DNA of 64,000 nt from contig CM028327.1 of assembly GCA_016647705.1 (NCBI GenBank), forward strand, positions 6,457,726 through 6,521,725. The letters are read 5' to 3'. A model generated the notes under the pieces. It was not told the origin of the DNA. It searched no databases and worked only from the letters and a program-made list of their open reading frames with translations. The position numbers and the translations under genes were made by a program. This document shows, in pieces, positions 1-10,793 of the stretch (position 1 is its first letter; every line of letters starts with the position of its first letter). Source of the stretch: Eucommia ulmoides. Lineage: Eukaryota > Streptophyta > Magnoliopsida > Garryales > Eucommiaceae.

Positions 1-144
1 AGAGAAAATGTTTATAGCCTGATTTTGGTAATTGTATAATTATGATTGTTTACTGTCGCTTTCTAGTTGGTTTGTCCCTCAGAGGATGTTGTGTCGATAT
101 CACGCCGGCCCCATAGGTGACAGGTGTCCGGGGTGGGGGTTGAC
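1..144 (+). mobile_element. 3' end of a long chromovirus-type LTR, cut by the window edge
   Basis: The last bases read GGGGTGGGGGTTGACA, a TG..CA type LTR end. The stretch 90-144 matches the reverse complement of the terminus at 4024 (shared blocks GCCGGCCCCA and GTGTC.GGGGTGGGG), so it belongs to the same LTR group as the solo LTR at 4024-6482. No TGGTATCA-type primer site follows, so this is a 3' LTR or a solo LTR rather than a 5' LTR. Confidence 0.6.
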
Positions 145-297
145 AGTTCATTTGAACATATTGTTTTAATTTAATTAAATATTTTTAGCTATATTCTACT
201 TCAATTTCAATTCTAAACTTAAGAGTTATAGTCTATTGGTTATCTAGTATGCCTCTTCTCTGGGTGATTTAGTGTTCAAACCCCTCCTACCGATATT
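145..297. other. Unannotated spacer between two LTR elements
   Basis: AT-rich spacer between the end of one LTR and the target duplication of the next element. No coding or repeat signal is seen. Confidence 0.5.
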
Positions 298-302
298 AAT
301 AC

Positions 303-817
303 TGATGAGGGTATTTTTCGATATCACCGAGTTAACACTTGGGCCCCAGCCCCATGTTCACTATCGCCAACAGTTTCTCCATAGGCTTGATAAAAGGCCC
401 GCGGGCTTCTCCAAATAGGCCCAAAAGCCCAAGCCCATTACTATGCAATTTCCATTTCTATAAATATTGGAACAAATCAACGCCATAAGGTAATGTGAAT
501 TTTACTATTTACATACTTGACACAAACCATGATGCTAATTTTCCTAAGTTAAAGCATATCGAATTCTTTCCCTCCGATATCTTACTCTCACGTTGAAACT
601 TTTTGGGAAACCCTCGGCCAGGTGCCATGTGCAGATATAGGTCACTAAGGATCAGGACTCTGGATTTCAGCAAGTCAGCCTTTCAGGTTGACCATTCCAG
701 CTCACTTGAGGAATATTCAATTCCACTTCCAACTCAACGACTCCATCTCAGCAAGAGGACTCGCCCGTCATTCAACTAGACCATATTCGAGGTGTGTGCC
801 AATTTTATGCACCAACA
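303..817 (+). repeat. 5' LTR of the Tat-like element
   Basis: 515 bp, from TGATGAGG to CACCAACA. It aligns along its whole length to 9811-10328 with many scattered substitutions, so the insertion is old. It contains TCTATAAATATTGG near 457-470, a likely TATA element. Confidence 0.92.
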
Positions 818-818
818 A

Positions 819-838
819 TTTGACGCCGTCTGTGAGAA
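819..838 (+). other. Primer binding site of the Tat-like element
   Basis: The sequence TTTGACGCCGTCTGTGAGAA starts two bases after the 5' LTR. It resembles the TTTGGCGCCGTCTGTGGGAA primer site common in plant Tat-type elements, with two G-to-A changes. Confidence 0.7.
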
Positions 839-939
839 ATGTGCAAAAAGCCTTCCCTTGATCATTGCTCTCTACTTAACTGAGCATTGGTGATCACAAC
901 GTCTAGTAAGACGGACATAGAATAGAAGAATCATAAGAT

Positions 940-2152
940 ATGTCTAAAAATCCAAGGGCACACTCACCAGCTCCTACTAACGAGGATAACTTCCCCCCAG
1001 GACCAAGCAAGACCATCCACTCTTCCACCTAAGGCTGCGGGACAGACCTCGAGAGCTGTGGAGACATCTTGGGTTGATCTCCTTGAATGCCAAATGTAAG
1101 AGTTCAAGTTGTGTGTATAGCTCCTCCTTGCGCGCTTGCCGCTACCCCCTGTTCAGGATGGACCAGCTCTCCAAACCACAACGCCTAAGGAGCCGCCTCA
1201 AGACCGCGATGTTTACATGACCACTTCGAATGGGCCTGTGCCCGAGGGTTGCTCTCCGCCTCACAACCTTGAGCTTGCAGGACAGGAGAGAGCCCCCCGG
1301 CAATGCCAAGATCTCCACCTCCTCAGGCGCGTGAATTTGTGCTGAGGGACCTATTTGTGTCCCCTAATGGTCGAGCCCTTCATCGGCCAACCAGGTTTGA
1401 GCTCAGAGGCCAGCGTGAATGTGAAGTTGGTTCCTACTTACCTTCTCCCAGTCACACTGCGGCCCAAGCTGTAGGCAGTCGTACACGGGAGAGCTTCGAG
1501 CAAGGGAGGCCGTGGAGCGCTACCTGGATGACATAGAAGCCTGCCTCTAGGAGGTGCAAGGAGGTTGGCCAGGACTAGGAGTTATCATGGAGGTGAGACC
1601 TCCCTTTATGGATGAAATTCTGGAAGAAGTAGCGCCGAAGCACTTCACCCACCCCTAGATGAGTCTGTATGATAGGACGGCAGATCCTGTTGATCACTTG
1701 TCCATGTTTAAGTCTCATATGGACATGCAGGTGACCTCTGTAGCGCTGCGGTGCAGAGCCTTTCCCATCACTCTCATAGGTGCTCGAGGTCCTAGTTTCA
1801 AGGTTTGAGGCCAACATTCATCTCCACTTTTGGGGAGCTCGAGCAGTTGTTCTTGGCTTGTTTCAACCACTCTCGACGAAGGCGAAAGACTATGGCTCAT
1901 ATCCTCACTCTTGGGCAGGAGTCCATTGAATCTTTGGAGGACTACATCAAGCGCTTCAACCGAAAAGCGAATGCGTGCAATGACCTCCCGAAGAGTGTAG
2001 TATTGAATGTTTTTGCTGACGGGCTCCAACATCAGAGGTTGTCTTATAACCTCTACTCCAATCCTGCTCATATTCTCAATCAAGCTCTGAACCGTGGGAC
2101 TAGATTCCATGGTGTAGACCTCCGTGCTGCAACCAGGAGAGATAGGAAATGA
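940..2152 (+). pseudogene. gag relic of the Tat-like element
   Basis: A plausible start ATG lies at 940 (MSKNPRAHSPAP). The frame is soon broken by stops and shifts. The retrotransposon-gag core is recognisable at about 1600-2150 in two frames. Landmarks are the PFMDEILEE and TADPVDHL blocks, then the FGELEQLFLACF..SRRRRKT segment and a LEDYIKRFN segment. These are the usual order for Tat/Retand gag capsid domains. No functional protein can be made. Confidence 0.8.
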
Positions 2153-2394
2153 GTAAACCAGCCAAGAGAACCAAGGAATAAAGGTTCAAATCAAACCCAA
2201 GGATCAAGAAGATTACAGACAGAAGGGAGATTGGGACCCATACCTGGGGAAATGAGACCCTTTCCTCCCCCAGGGCATCGCCAGTAAGGGTTTACCCCAC
2301 TTACGGCCTCTATGGCCACCATCTTCGCAGAGAACTCAGGACGAGACTTTATTTCTCCCCCGCTGCCCCTAAGAAAAAGGCTGACCGGAAGGGC

Positions 2395-3110
2395 AAAAAC
2401 CAAGTATAGTGAGTTTCACCGAGACCGAGGGTACTCCACTGAAGATTGCTTCCAGTTTCGATAGGAAATTGAAGCTCTCATCCGAAGTGGTTATCTTGGG
2501 AATTACGTCTGAAGAGGGAATCAGGAGTTCCCCACTGAGGAAGAACCGTAGGTAGAGCCTTAGGCCTAGAGTAGGAGGGAAAATCGCCCCCATCTACAGC
2601 CTCGGAGGGCAGGGGTTGGGGACGATCAACAATGCGTGGATGGAGAGATCAACGTCATTTACAGTGGATTTGGTTCTGGAGGAAAAACATCATCCTCCAG
2701 AAAGAGGCATGAGTGAAGGGCCAAACGAAAAGCAGACGATGACATATACGAGGTAAGTGCGGTCGATGCTACCTCACATAATATTATCTCCTTCAGCGAG
2801 GCTGACCACCGAGGGGTACATATGCCCCATGATGACATCCTGGTTATCACTGCCCTAGTCAATTATTTTAGGATGGGACGTGTTCTGGTCGACGGAGAAA
2901 GTTCAACTGACGTCATCTTTAAGTGGGCCTTCGATAAGCTAAAGACGGAGGCTGGCGCTCTGCATCCCACCAAGTCTCTCCTGGTTGGTTTTGGAGAAGA
3001 GGTGGTCAACTTCCTCAGATGGGTCTTTCTACGCGTCACGATTGGGACAAGTCTAAGGTCCGAGACGGTATGGACCTAGTTATTAATTGTGAACAGACCA
3101 TCGCCCTATA
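2395..3110 (+). pseudogene. gag C-terminus and aspartic protease relic
   Basis: At 2402-2461 a segment with FHRDRGYSTEDCFQ resembles the zinc-binding stretch of Tat-type gag. It ends at a stop codon. At 2780-3075 an open stretch resembles the retroviral-type aspartic protease: a PHDD motif is followed by VLVDGESS, where family members have VLVDNGSS. The changed active-site loop and flanking stops indicate loss of function. Confidence 0.72.
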
Positions 3111-3326
3111 ACGCTATCGTGGGGTGATCGACCGTCTCAGTATTCAAGGCCGTTTGCTCTTCGTACCATCAAGTTATGAAATTATCCACTAATCAGGGGA
3201 TCGAAGAGGTTAGGGCTGACCAGGTGGCGTTACGAGCTTGTGCTCGAAGGGCATTAGAACAAAAGAAATAGAAACCAGTGGGCGTGGCCTGGGCCCCAAG
3301 GGTCTGAGCTAGCAACTCCTAAGCTC

Positions 3327-4022
3327 ATGGCCTTAGCTGCTGAGGAAGTCCTGGTGCCGATTGATGACCCCAGGGATGAGGAACCGGGTCTTCGCCCACA
3401 TAAAGACTTGGTTGACGTTTCGATTTACCCAATTCTTGAAGGAAGAACTATTAGAAGAGAATCCAAGCTCACCTCAGAACAATGGGCTGGGCTCATAGAA
3501 CTGCTACGCGAAAACGTTAATGTGTTCGCCTGGTTCCATGATGAGCTGCTAGGAATTGATCCAAAAGTGGCCACGCATAGGCACCACACAGATCCACACC
3601 ACCTTCTAGTCAGGCAAAAGATGAGGAAGTTCCACCATGAATGCCATAAAATCATTGAGGAAGAAGTGAATAAATTGATCAAGTCTGGTGTTGTGGAGGA
3701 GGTGACATTTCTGGACTGGTTATCTAATGTGGTGCTCGCTTATAAGGCTGGAGGCAAATGGAGACTCTAAATTGACTTTAAGGACCTCAATAAAGCCTAC
3801 CCCAAAGATTTCTTTCCTCTGTCGAGAATTGATCTAATCATTGACGCCACGATAGGCCATGAGCTCCTAAGCTTTCTGAACATTTATGCCGGCTACAACC
3901 AGATCCCCTTGTTTTTCCTTGACAAGAGCAAGACGTCCTTCATCACGGACAAAGGAACGTATTGTTACAAGGTGATGCCCTTAGGCCTGCACAACGTCGG
4001 AGCCAACTATCAAAGGTTGGTC
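3327..4022 (+). pseudogene. Reverse transcriptase relic, part 1
   Basis: The segment 3327-3770 matches the connection between protease and reverse transcriptase and the start of the polymerase domain (FAWFHDELLGID, SGVVEEV, AGGKWRL). A stop codon follows in frame. The fingers region continues to about 4018 (DFKDLNKAYPKD, SFITDKGTYCYKVMPLGL). The reading is cut at 4023 by the inserted solo LTR and resumes at 6488. Confidence 0.85.
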
Positions 4023-4023
4023 A

Positions 4024-6482
4024 TGTCACACCCCACCCCAGACACCCGTCATGTGGGGCCGGCGTTACGTAGACATGACACTGCCCAACTGACCAGCCAA
4101 CCTCAAGACGTCCATAACAAAATTGTAAATCTATACAACACAAATACTAGTCTCACTCGATAAGGATACACCATCCCGTATATAAATACAATCAAACAAA
4201 TCTCCTGAACCTCACTTAGATTTCATTTATGATATCTCGTCTTCAGAATTTTCCTCAAATGACTCATTTGCGTAACCCGCATAACTCTATCTGGCGCCAG
4301 TAGGGGACCGACCGACTCCTAGCTATTTTACCTGCGAGTGTACTGCCTTCTTAGTAAAATATTTTTTTTAAAAGATAATAATGCATTCTAAATATTACCA
4401 TAATTAAATATGGATCGAGTATAAGTATATAAGCAGTGAAAATTAAGTGATATAGATAAGTTCCATCCAAATCCAACTAATATAAAAATCATACTAATCA
4501 CCATGATAATAAATATCAAATCAACCAATATACGTAAAACACCACATCTCAAGCACACATCTCAAACACACACCTCAAACACATAAACTGGCCAGCCCTA
4601 GTGATCGTTTTAACCTCACGATCGGGAGTTTGCAACGGTACCGTACCATCCGTAGGATATGCCTTCCTACGAACACCCATCACTCCGCCGAAGCGGATAA
4701 ATATTATGACATCGTCAAATCAAATACAACATCATCGAATCACAACTCAATAAATATCGTCTACTCAACCTCGTCAAATCCCCACGTCTATCCCTTTTCC
4801 TCAAAACCAACTTTTAAATTCAAAAATCATATTTCACACTTTCTTTTAAAGAAAATGTCTAATTTTATCAAAACCACTTATCCACCCTTTATTTTTGGAA
4901 AACCAGGCATTTTTAGAAAAACAAATGTTTTCTATTCTTTTTTGAAAACACCGTCTGATTTCACCAAATCCAACAAAAATTCATTTTCAACTTCATTTCG
5001 AAAACCACCGAAATCTTCTGAAAATCTAATTTACCAACTCATCCAAATCCTACTTGATCCATATCATTTATAAATTCAGACAGTTTAAGTAAATACATAT
5101 TTCATCATATATATACATTGAAAAATAGTTTGGCAAGAAGATAGTACACTCACCTCGTGATCCGCTCCCAAAAGTTTTTACCGATTATACTCTAACGTTA
5201 CTTCGGTGTCTGCGAACCTATTAGTGACAGGGTCTAAATTAATATTTTAGGTAGAAATGACCCAATTATGCAAATGCAGCCCCTATGTTCCGTATTTTCC
5301 CATTCCCCACATTTTATTATGTAAAATTATTATTTGGTAAATTTTCATTTCGTTAAAAGTTACTGCATTCCCAAATTTACTATTCCCGCTACTAAATTTT
5401 CGATGCGTTAATTTAATTTTATGAACTAAAATAAATTCAATGAAAAACGTTACCCGTTCCGAATTGTTCATGAGTCGCGAGACGGGTTTTGGATTCTATT
5501 GGGGTTCTTTCTGTAATTTTTTTTTTTTTTTCCTCTTCTTCTTTCTTCTTCCAATTCCCCGCCTCTGTTCTATTTCCTGTTTCACCGCCGACCGCCCCTA
5601 CACCAGTCATCCTCTCATCTCCGGCCACATGACACCCCACATCCTCGCTAGCCAAACTGACGACGCGCATATCCACACCATTGATGGCCGACACACACAC
5701 ACATAGAGCAGCGACACTGAGCGGCGGACGACACCCCCACGTCGGCCAATAGTAGCACAACACCCACGACGATCCCTCTCACCGGATGAGCAGAATACCG
5801 CCGGCGACTGCGACGATCACGAACGCACTCACACATACACTCCATACACAGCCGAAACCCACCCCTACTCATCGACAAATCCGACCGACCGCAACACTCA
5901 CACACACATGTCGGTGACATACACATGCACGCTGGATCAAAACAGAAGAATACACATACATACAATTGCTCATAACTGAACCCACACCTGCCGTCGACGG
6001 AACACACACACCCCTTCACGATCGCCGATCACACTTCCGAACCCACTCTCTTGTGCTCAGGTTCCTCTCTCTCTTCCCTGTTTTTCAGATTTCTTCTTCT
6101 TCTTGGGTTCTAGAATGCTCGTTGCTTGTTTGATTATATATATATATGCATGAATTCGGTGGTTTAAACTTGATCCTCCTATTGCCACGTCAAATTTCTC
6201 CTTCCAATTCTTGGTTTTTTGATCCCACTGTTGTGTAGGTGAAAATATGGGTGTGTATATATATATATATATAATATCTTTTTCCCAAATTACACTAATC
6301 TCCCCTCAATTTTCCTTTAGGTTATTATTTAAACTCCTTTTTGAATTTTAATATTCTTAAAATCCAAAATTCACCCCTTACAATTTTAAATTGGATAATC
6401 AATAACACATACAACCCCGTTATTTTCTAAATGTTCTGAAATGTGGCTAAAATCATGCACGTGCTAAAATTAAGGTCTTACA
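4024..6482 (-). mobile_element. Solo LTR, chromovirus (Tekay/Del-like), inserted in the reverse transcriptase
   Basis: 2459 bp. The plus strand reads TGTCACACCCC at the left and GGTCTTACA at the right. The perfect 5-bp duplication GGTCA lies at 4019-4023 and 6483-6487, and removing the insert plus one duplication rejoins the reverse transcriptase frame. Read on the minus strand it starts TGTAAGACCTT and ends GGGGTGTGACA, the usual polarity of plant Tekay/Del-type LTRs. There is no internal domain, so it is a solo LTR left by recombination. Related termini occur at 1-144 and 63386. Confidence 0.82.
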
Positions 6483-6487
6483 GGTCA

Positions 6488-6965
6488 GCAAAATGTTCAG
6501 GGAAAAGATTGATAAAACCATGAAAGTTTACATTAACGATATGCTAGTAAAGAGCGTATGAGCTCCCGATCACCTGGCGCACCTCCAGAAGTGTTTTAAC
6601 AAGCTGTGAACCCACCAAATGAAGCTCAACCCCACCAAGTAGATTTTCGGCGTCTATGTCGGGAAGTTCCTTGGGTACATGGTCTCTCAACGCGGAATTG
6701 ATGCCAACCCTAACCAAATCACTACTATACTCGGCATGTCCCCGCCCCGTTCAAAGAAGGAGATCCAGATGTTGATCGGTAGGCTTGCAGCCCGGAACCA
6801 ATTTATTTCTAAGTCTTCGGAACGGTGTTTGCCATTTTTCAAGGTGCTTCGTGGGGACAAAGACTTCACCTAGACGAGTTAGTGTGAAGCTGTATTTTGT
6901 GATCTGAAACATTACCTCTCCCCAGCTCCTCTGTTTAGCACCCCAAAGGGGGAGATGAGTTATTT
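6488..6965 (+). pseudogene. Reverse transcriptase relic, part 2
   Basis: The polymerase resumes right after the duplicated GGTCA. The catalytic box reads YINDML in place of the expected Y-V/I-D-D, so one catalytic aspartate is lost. Next come FGVYVGKFLGYMVSQRGIDA and the LIGRLAA segment of the connection domain. The sequence then ends abruptly before any RNase H. Confidence 0.85.
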
Positions 6966-6984
6966 TTATACATTTTAGTTTCCT

Positions 6985-7690
6985 TAACCACAGTGAGCGC
7001 ATGTCCGACATTGGCACCCAGTTCGACAACTCCCTCTTCATCACCTTCTGTGCAGAGTTGGGGATCAGGACGAACTTCGCCTCCCCCGACCACCCTCAAT
7101 CAAATGGCCAGGTAGAGGTCACGAATAGAACTGTCATGTACGGGTTAAAAATAAGACTTGATAAATCAAAAGAATGGAGGGTGGAAGACGTATACAATGT
7201 CCTTTAGGTGTACCACACCCCTCCAAGAACTCCTACCGGAGAAACACATTTTTCCATGGCCTTCGGCTCCGAGGCCATCATTCCCGCAGAAATACGCGTG
7301 CAAACTTTCATAACTGCTGGGCCCTTTAATCAAGTCAGGAATGATACAATGCTGTCATTGAACCTTAACCTCCTCAAGGAACGAAGGGAACAAGCCCGGG
7401 TTTGACAAGCTGCCTACCAGTAGAGGGTGGCAAGATACTACGACCAACGAGTTCGCCCTCGCTCCTTCAACATCGGTGACCTTATTCTCATAAAGGTCAC
7501 TCTGGCCACCAAAGAACAAGACGTCGAAAAGCTAGTCCCTACCTAGGAGGGGCCATACAGAGTTATCGGGATCACGCGTCTGGGCACCTACGATTTTGAA
7601 ATGAAAGAAGGTGTGCCGCTCAGGCACCCGTAGAACGTTAACCATCTAAAGCGCTACTTCTGTAGGAGAGATCCATCACTATAAACAACT
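6985..7690 (+). pseudogene. Integrase relic (core and C-terminus)
   Basis: The core starts at SDIGTQFDN, carrying the second catalytic aspartate, and continues through SPDHPQSNGQVEVTNR with the catalytic glutamate. A stop interrupts it at 7206. The next part (AFGSEAIIPAE) and the C-terminal segment at about 7430-7680 (RSFNIGDL, GPYRVIGI) contain further stops. The HHCC zinc-binding region and first catalytic aspartate are missing, consistent with the internal deletion at about 6985. Confidence 0.83.
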
Positions 7691-7784
7691 TTCAGTTTGT
7701 ATAAGTGTTGTAATTTTGCTTATCAAAATAAAAAAAGTATTTTGTATAATATACCTTGTGTTCTCTCCGGTAAATGACATTATG

Positions 7785-7950
7785 TCCCCCTGAGTCACGG
7801 ATGATTCTCCATATCAACATCCCGGCTCTCGACGTCGCAAGTGATTCTCCTTAGCGACATTCCGACCCCCTGAGTCACAGATGATTCTCCAGATCAACAT
7901 CCCGACCTTCGGCGTCGCGGATAACTCTCTATAAGCTTCATCCTAGCGCT
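7785..7950 (+). repeat. Tandem repeats in the 3' untranslated region of the Tat-like element
   Basis: Degenerate copies of a ~40-bp unit built on GATTCTCC..ATCAACATCCCG and GTCGC. Such arrays are common between integrase and 3' LTR in Tat-lineage elements. Confidence 0.6.
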
Positions 7951-8504
7951 CAGCGTTGAGGGTGATAACCAGACCACCTCCGGAGGTCAATAGTCCGTAC
8001 CCGGGGAACGATCAAGGTCATCTACCAAGGGCAGGACATTGATCGGGTTTGAGGGCCTGCAGTTAAGTACTTCTCCTCATTAGTCGACTATAAATTTGAC
8101 ATTCTAAAGAAGAAAATGCTCTTGCATGGACTAAATGAAGATAACCTAAAAGGGCTCTTAAATGAGTTTGACTACGGAGAACTCCACAATAACCGGCCAG
8201 GGGAGACCAACCACAACATTGAGCCCTTGCGGACCGAGAAGACCAGGCACCTTGGAAAACCATTCTCCTAAATCCACGACACGATTTCCTTACAGTTAAC
8301 TCATGTCCCAGACTGGGGGGCTAGTGGTCTATGGTCCATGGTAGAGACGAGAAGTTTTTCCAATTTTTTTTTTGAAATTTTAAACTCTGAAAACACGTCC
8401 AAGCAGAAACTGACTTGGCAAAAACGTCAAGAGGAAGGGATAGACTCTAAAGTACCATGGCTATGCCGATCAGAAACTTACACGCTCACTCGCCACCTGA
8501 ATTA

Positions 8505-8692
8505 ATTTCGAAATATTTTCAAGACATTTTTGGGATATTTTCGAGATATTTTCGGGATATTTTTTAGATATTTTCGAGATATTTTCGGGATATTTTTTTA
8601 GATATTTTTCGAGATATTTTTGGGATATTTTTGAGATATTTTGGGGATATTTTCGAGATAATTTTGTGATATTTTCGACCGACTGGCAACTG
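8505..8692 (+). repeat. Short tandem array (GATATTTTCGG / GATATTTTCGA)
   Basis: About a dozen imperfect copies of a 13-17 bp unit around GGGATATTTTCGAGATATTTT. The array lies in the untranslated 3' part of the Tat-like element. Both strands translate to repetitive Ile/Ser/Lys peptides with no protein value. Confidence 0.85.
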
Positions 8693-8830
8693 GCCGGCAC
8701 CTAGATGGAAACCGGTACTGCCCTGCCACTCTACTCCTAACCGGCATAGTCCAGATGGAGACGGGTACCGCCTTACCACACTACTCCTAGCCAGCAGGGT
8801 CCGAACGTCTACCTTCTCCAAAAACACCGT
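8693..8830 (+). repeat. Two ~60-bp tandem units
   Basis: Two diverged copies share GATGGA.ACCGGTAC.GCC and CACTCTACTCCTA blocks, still inside the 3' untranslated region of the Tat-like element. Confidence 0.55.
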
Positions 8831-9468
8831 CTAGGAGCGCTGTCCAAAAGTTTCGCCTCATTTACTCTAGCCGACATCATCTTATCTTACGCCCACCGCA
8901 TTGCCCCGTTACCTCTGGCCAACAAGGTGTAGATGTGTGCCTTCTCCAAATGTATTGATCATAGTTCTAGGTGAGTAGTCCCTGACGTGCTCAATACGCT
9001 CTCCCCTCAAGTCTCGCTCGTCGAGAGAGTAGCAACGGAGAATACTGTGTGATAAAAATTCTCTACAAAATTGTGCAAGGAGAAAAATCCTCCTAAGTGT
9101 CCAAGATTAGTCTCCCCAAAATCTAGAAGTGAGATGAGGGGGGCAAGCCTAAAAATAAAAAAATAAAAAAATCTAAGGGGAGCAAAGTTGCCCCCTAATT
9201 AAAAGGGGGGCAATACTCTAGGGGGCCAGTTGGCTCGTAGGGGTGCTGGTTGCTGGCCCTATATGGGCCAGCGCCCTTGGCCCAACGACGACCAGCGCAC
9301 CCCCGATCGGACGGCCGACCGCCGCATGCACCCTCCACTCTTGGGGGGCGCACGACCTCTCCCTTTGCTCGTCGGCAGCATGCATTTCCTTGAGGCACGC
9401 CTCTATTTTCTCCACGTTGTAAGCCAGTCCGGGCAAAGGAGTTGTTCACGGTGAACGAGTATCGCTCT

Positions 9469-9706
9469 AAAAATTCAAGAAATTCGGGGTCGCCCTACCT
9501 TGCTACTTGATCCCAGACCCCGACTGTATGGAGGCTATTTCAAATTAACTTCTCAGAAAAAATCAACTATGAGAAAAGTGTCGCCCAAAAAATCGAAGAA
9601 ATTCGGGGTCGCCCTATTGTGTTACCTGACCCCCGACCCCGGTCGTATAGAGGTCTATTTCAAATTAGTTTCTCAGAAAAATCTAACTCTTGAAAAAATG
9701 TCGATC
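9469..9706 (+). repeat. Two ~119-bp tandem units before the 3' LTR
   Basis: The block AATTCGGGGTCGCCCTA occurs at 9481 and 9600 and is followed each time by ACCCCG, TATTTCAAATTA and TCTCAGAAAAA. The period is about 119 bp. Confidence 0.8.
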
Positions 9707-9810
9707 AAAGGTGTTTCTCAAACTTCGAAGTCTCTAGGACACTCATTTCAACCAAAAATTAATACCCCTGACCGTCTTATTTCCCTCGCCGCACAAGGCT
9801 AGGGGGCTAT

Positions 9811-10328
9811 TGATGAGGATATTTTTTAGCATCACCGAGCCAGCACCTAGACCCCGACCCCGTGTCTACTATCGCCAACAGTTTCTCCACAGGCCTGACA
9901 AAAAGCCCGCAGGCTTCTCCAAATGGGCCAAAAAGCCCAAGCCTATTACTATGCAATTTTCATTTCTATAAATATTGGAACAAATCAACGCCATAAGGTG
10001 ATTTGAATTTTACTATTTACATACTTAACACGAACCGTGATGCTAATTTTCCTAAGTTAAAGTATATCGAATTCTTTTCCCCCGAGATCTTACTTTCACG
10101 CCGGAAAGGCTTTTCGGGAAACCCCCGACTAGCTTCCATGTGCAGATATAAGTCATTGAGGAACATGACTCTGGACTTCAGCAAGTCAACCTTTTAGGTT
10201 GACTATTCCAGTTCACTTGAAGAATATTCAACTCCACTTTCAACTTAACGACTCTATCTGAACAAGAGGACTTATCCGTCATCCGACTGAACCATACTCG
10301 AAATGCGTATTAGTTTTATACACCAACA
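9811..10328 (+). repeat. 3' LTR of the Tat-like element
   Basis: 518 bp, TGATGAGG to CACCAACA, collinear with 303-817. It is preceded by the polypurine tract GGCTAGGGGGCTAT and followed by the duplication AATAC. Confidence 0.92.
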
Positions 10329-10333
10329 AATAC

Positions 10334-10760
10334 TAAAAAAAAAAAAATCAATTCAATTTTTTCTAAATTATATATTAAAATAAAAATCTATTCTATAAAA
10401 CAAAAAAGTAATATATTTTAACGATTTAAATTTAAATTTAAAAAATAAATAATTAAAATTGAACATGTACAATCTCCTAATCCAATATCCTTCCACAACA
10501 ACTATTCAAAAAATTAACTGAATTTATTTATATACTAAACTAAAATAACTCGATTTTACATAGAAAAATTTAAAAAACAAAATCTATTTTTAAATTCTAA
10601 TAAATAAATACAAAAAAAAATAATAATAAATATTGCCGTGTTTGCATGTATTTTTAAGACCCCACCCTAAATAATTATATGCTTCAAATCTCTAACCACC
10701 TTTCTGTTCTGTCAAAAAATCTCATCTTCCAGCTTGCAAATCAACCAGAACTACTAATTA
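10334..10760. other. AT-rich spacer downstream of the esterase-like gene
   Basis: Mostly A/T runs with no coding signal. It holds the 3' flank of the minus-strand gene at 10794. No clear AATAAA is assigned. Confidence 0.5.
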
Positions 10761-10793
10761 TGGCGACGTGTGCACATTAGCACAGCGATGATG

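Larger units (their letters stand above)
303..10328 (+). mobile_element. Complete but degenerate Ty3/gypsy retrotransposon, Tat-like lineage
   Basis: Two LTRs (303-817 and 9811-10328) start TGATGAGG and end CACCAACA. They are flanked by the perfect 5-bp duplication AATAC (298-302 and 10329-10333). A primer site follows the 5' LTR, and a purine-rich tract AGGGGGCTAT precedes the 3' LTR. Gag, protease, reverse transcriptase and integrase relics lie in that order, followed by a 2-kb untranslated 3' region with tandem repeats, as in Tat-lineage elements. All reading frames carry stops and shifts. RNase H and the N-terminal part of integrase appear deleted near 6985. A 2.46-kb solo LTR interrupts the reverse transcriptase. 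The element is dead. Confidence 0.93.
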
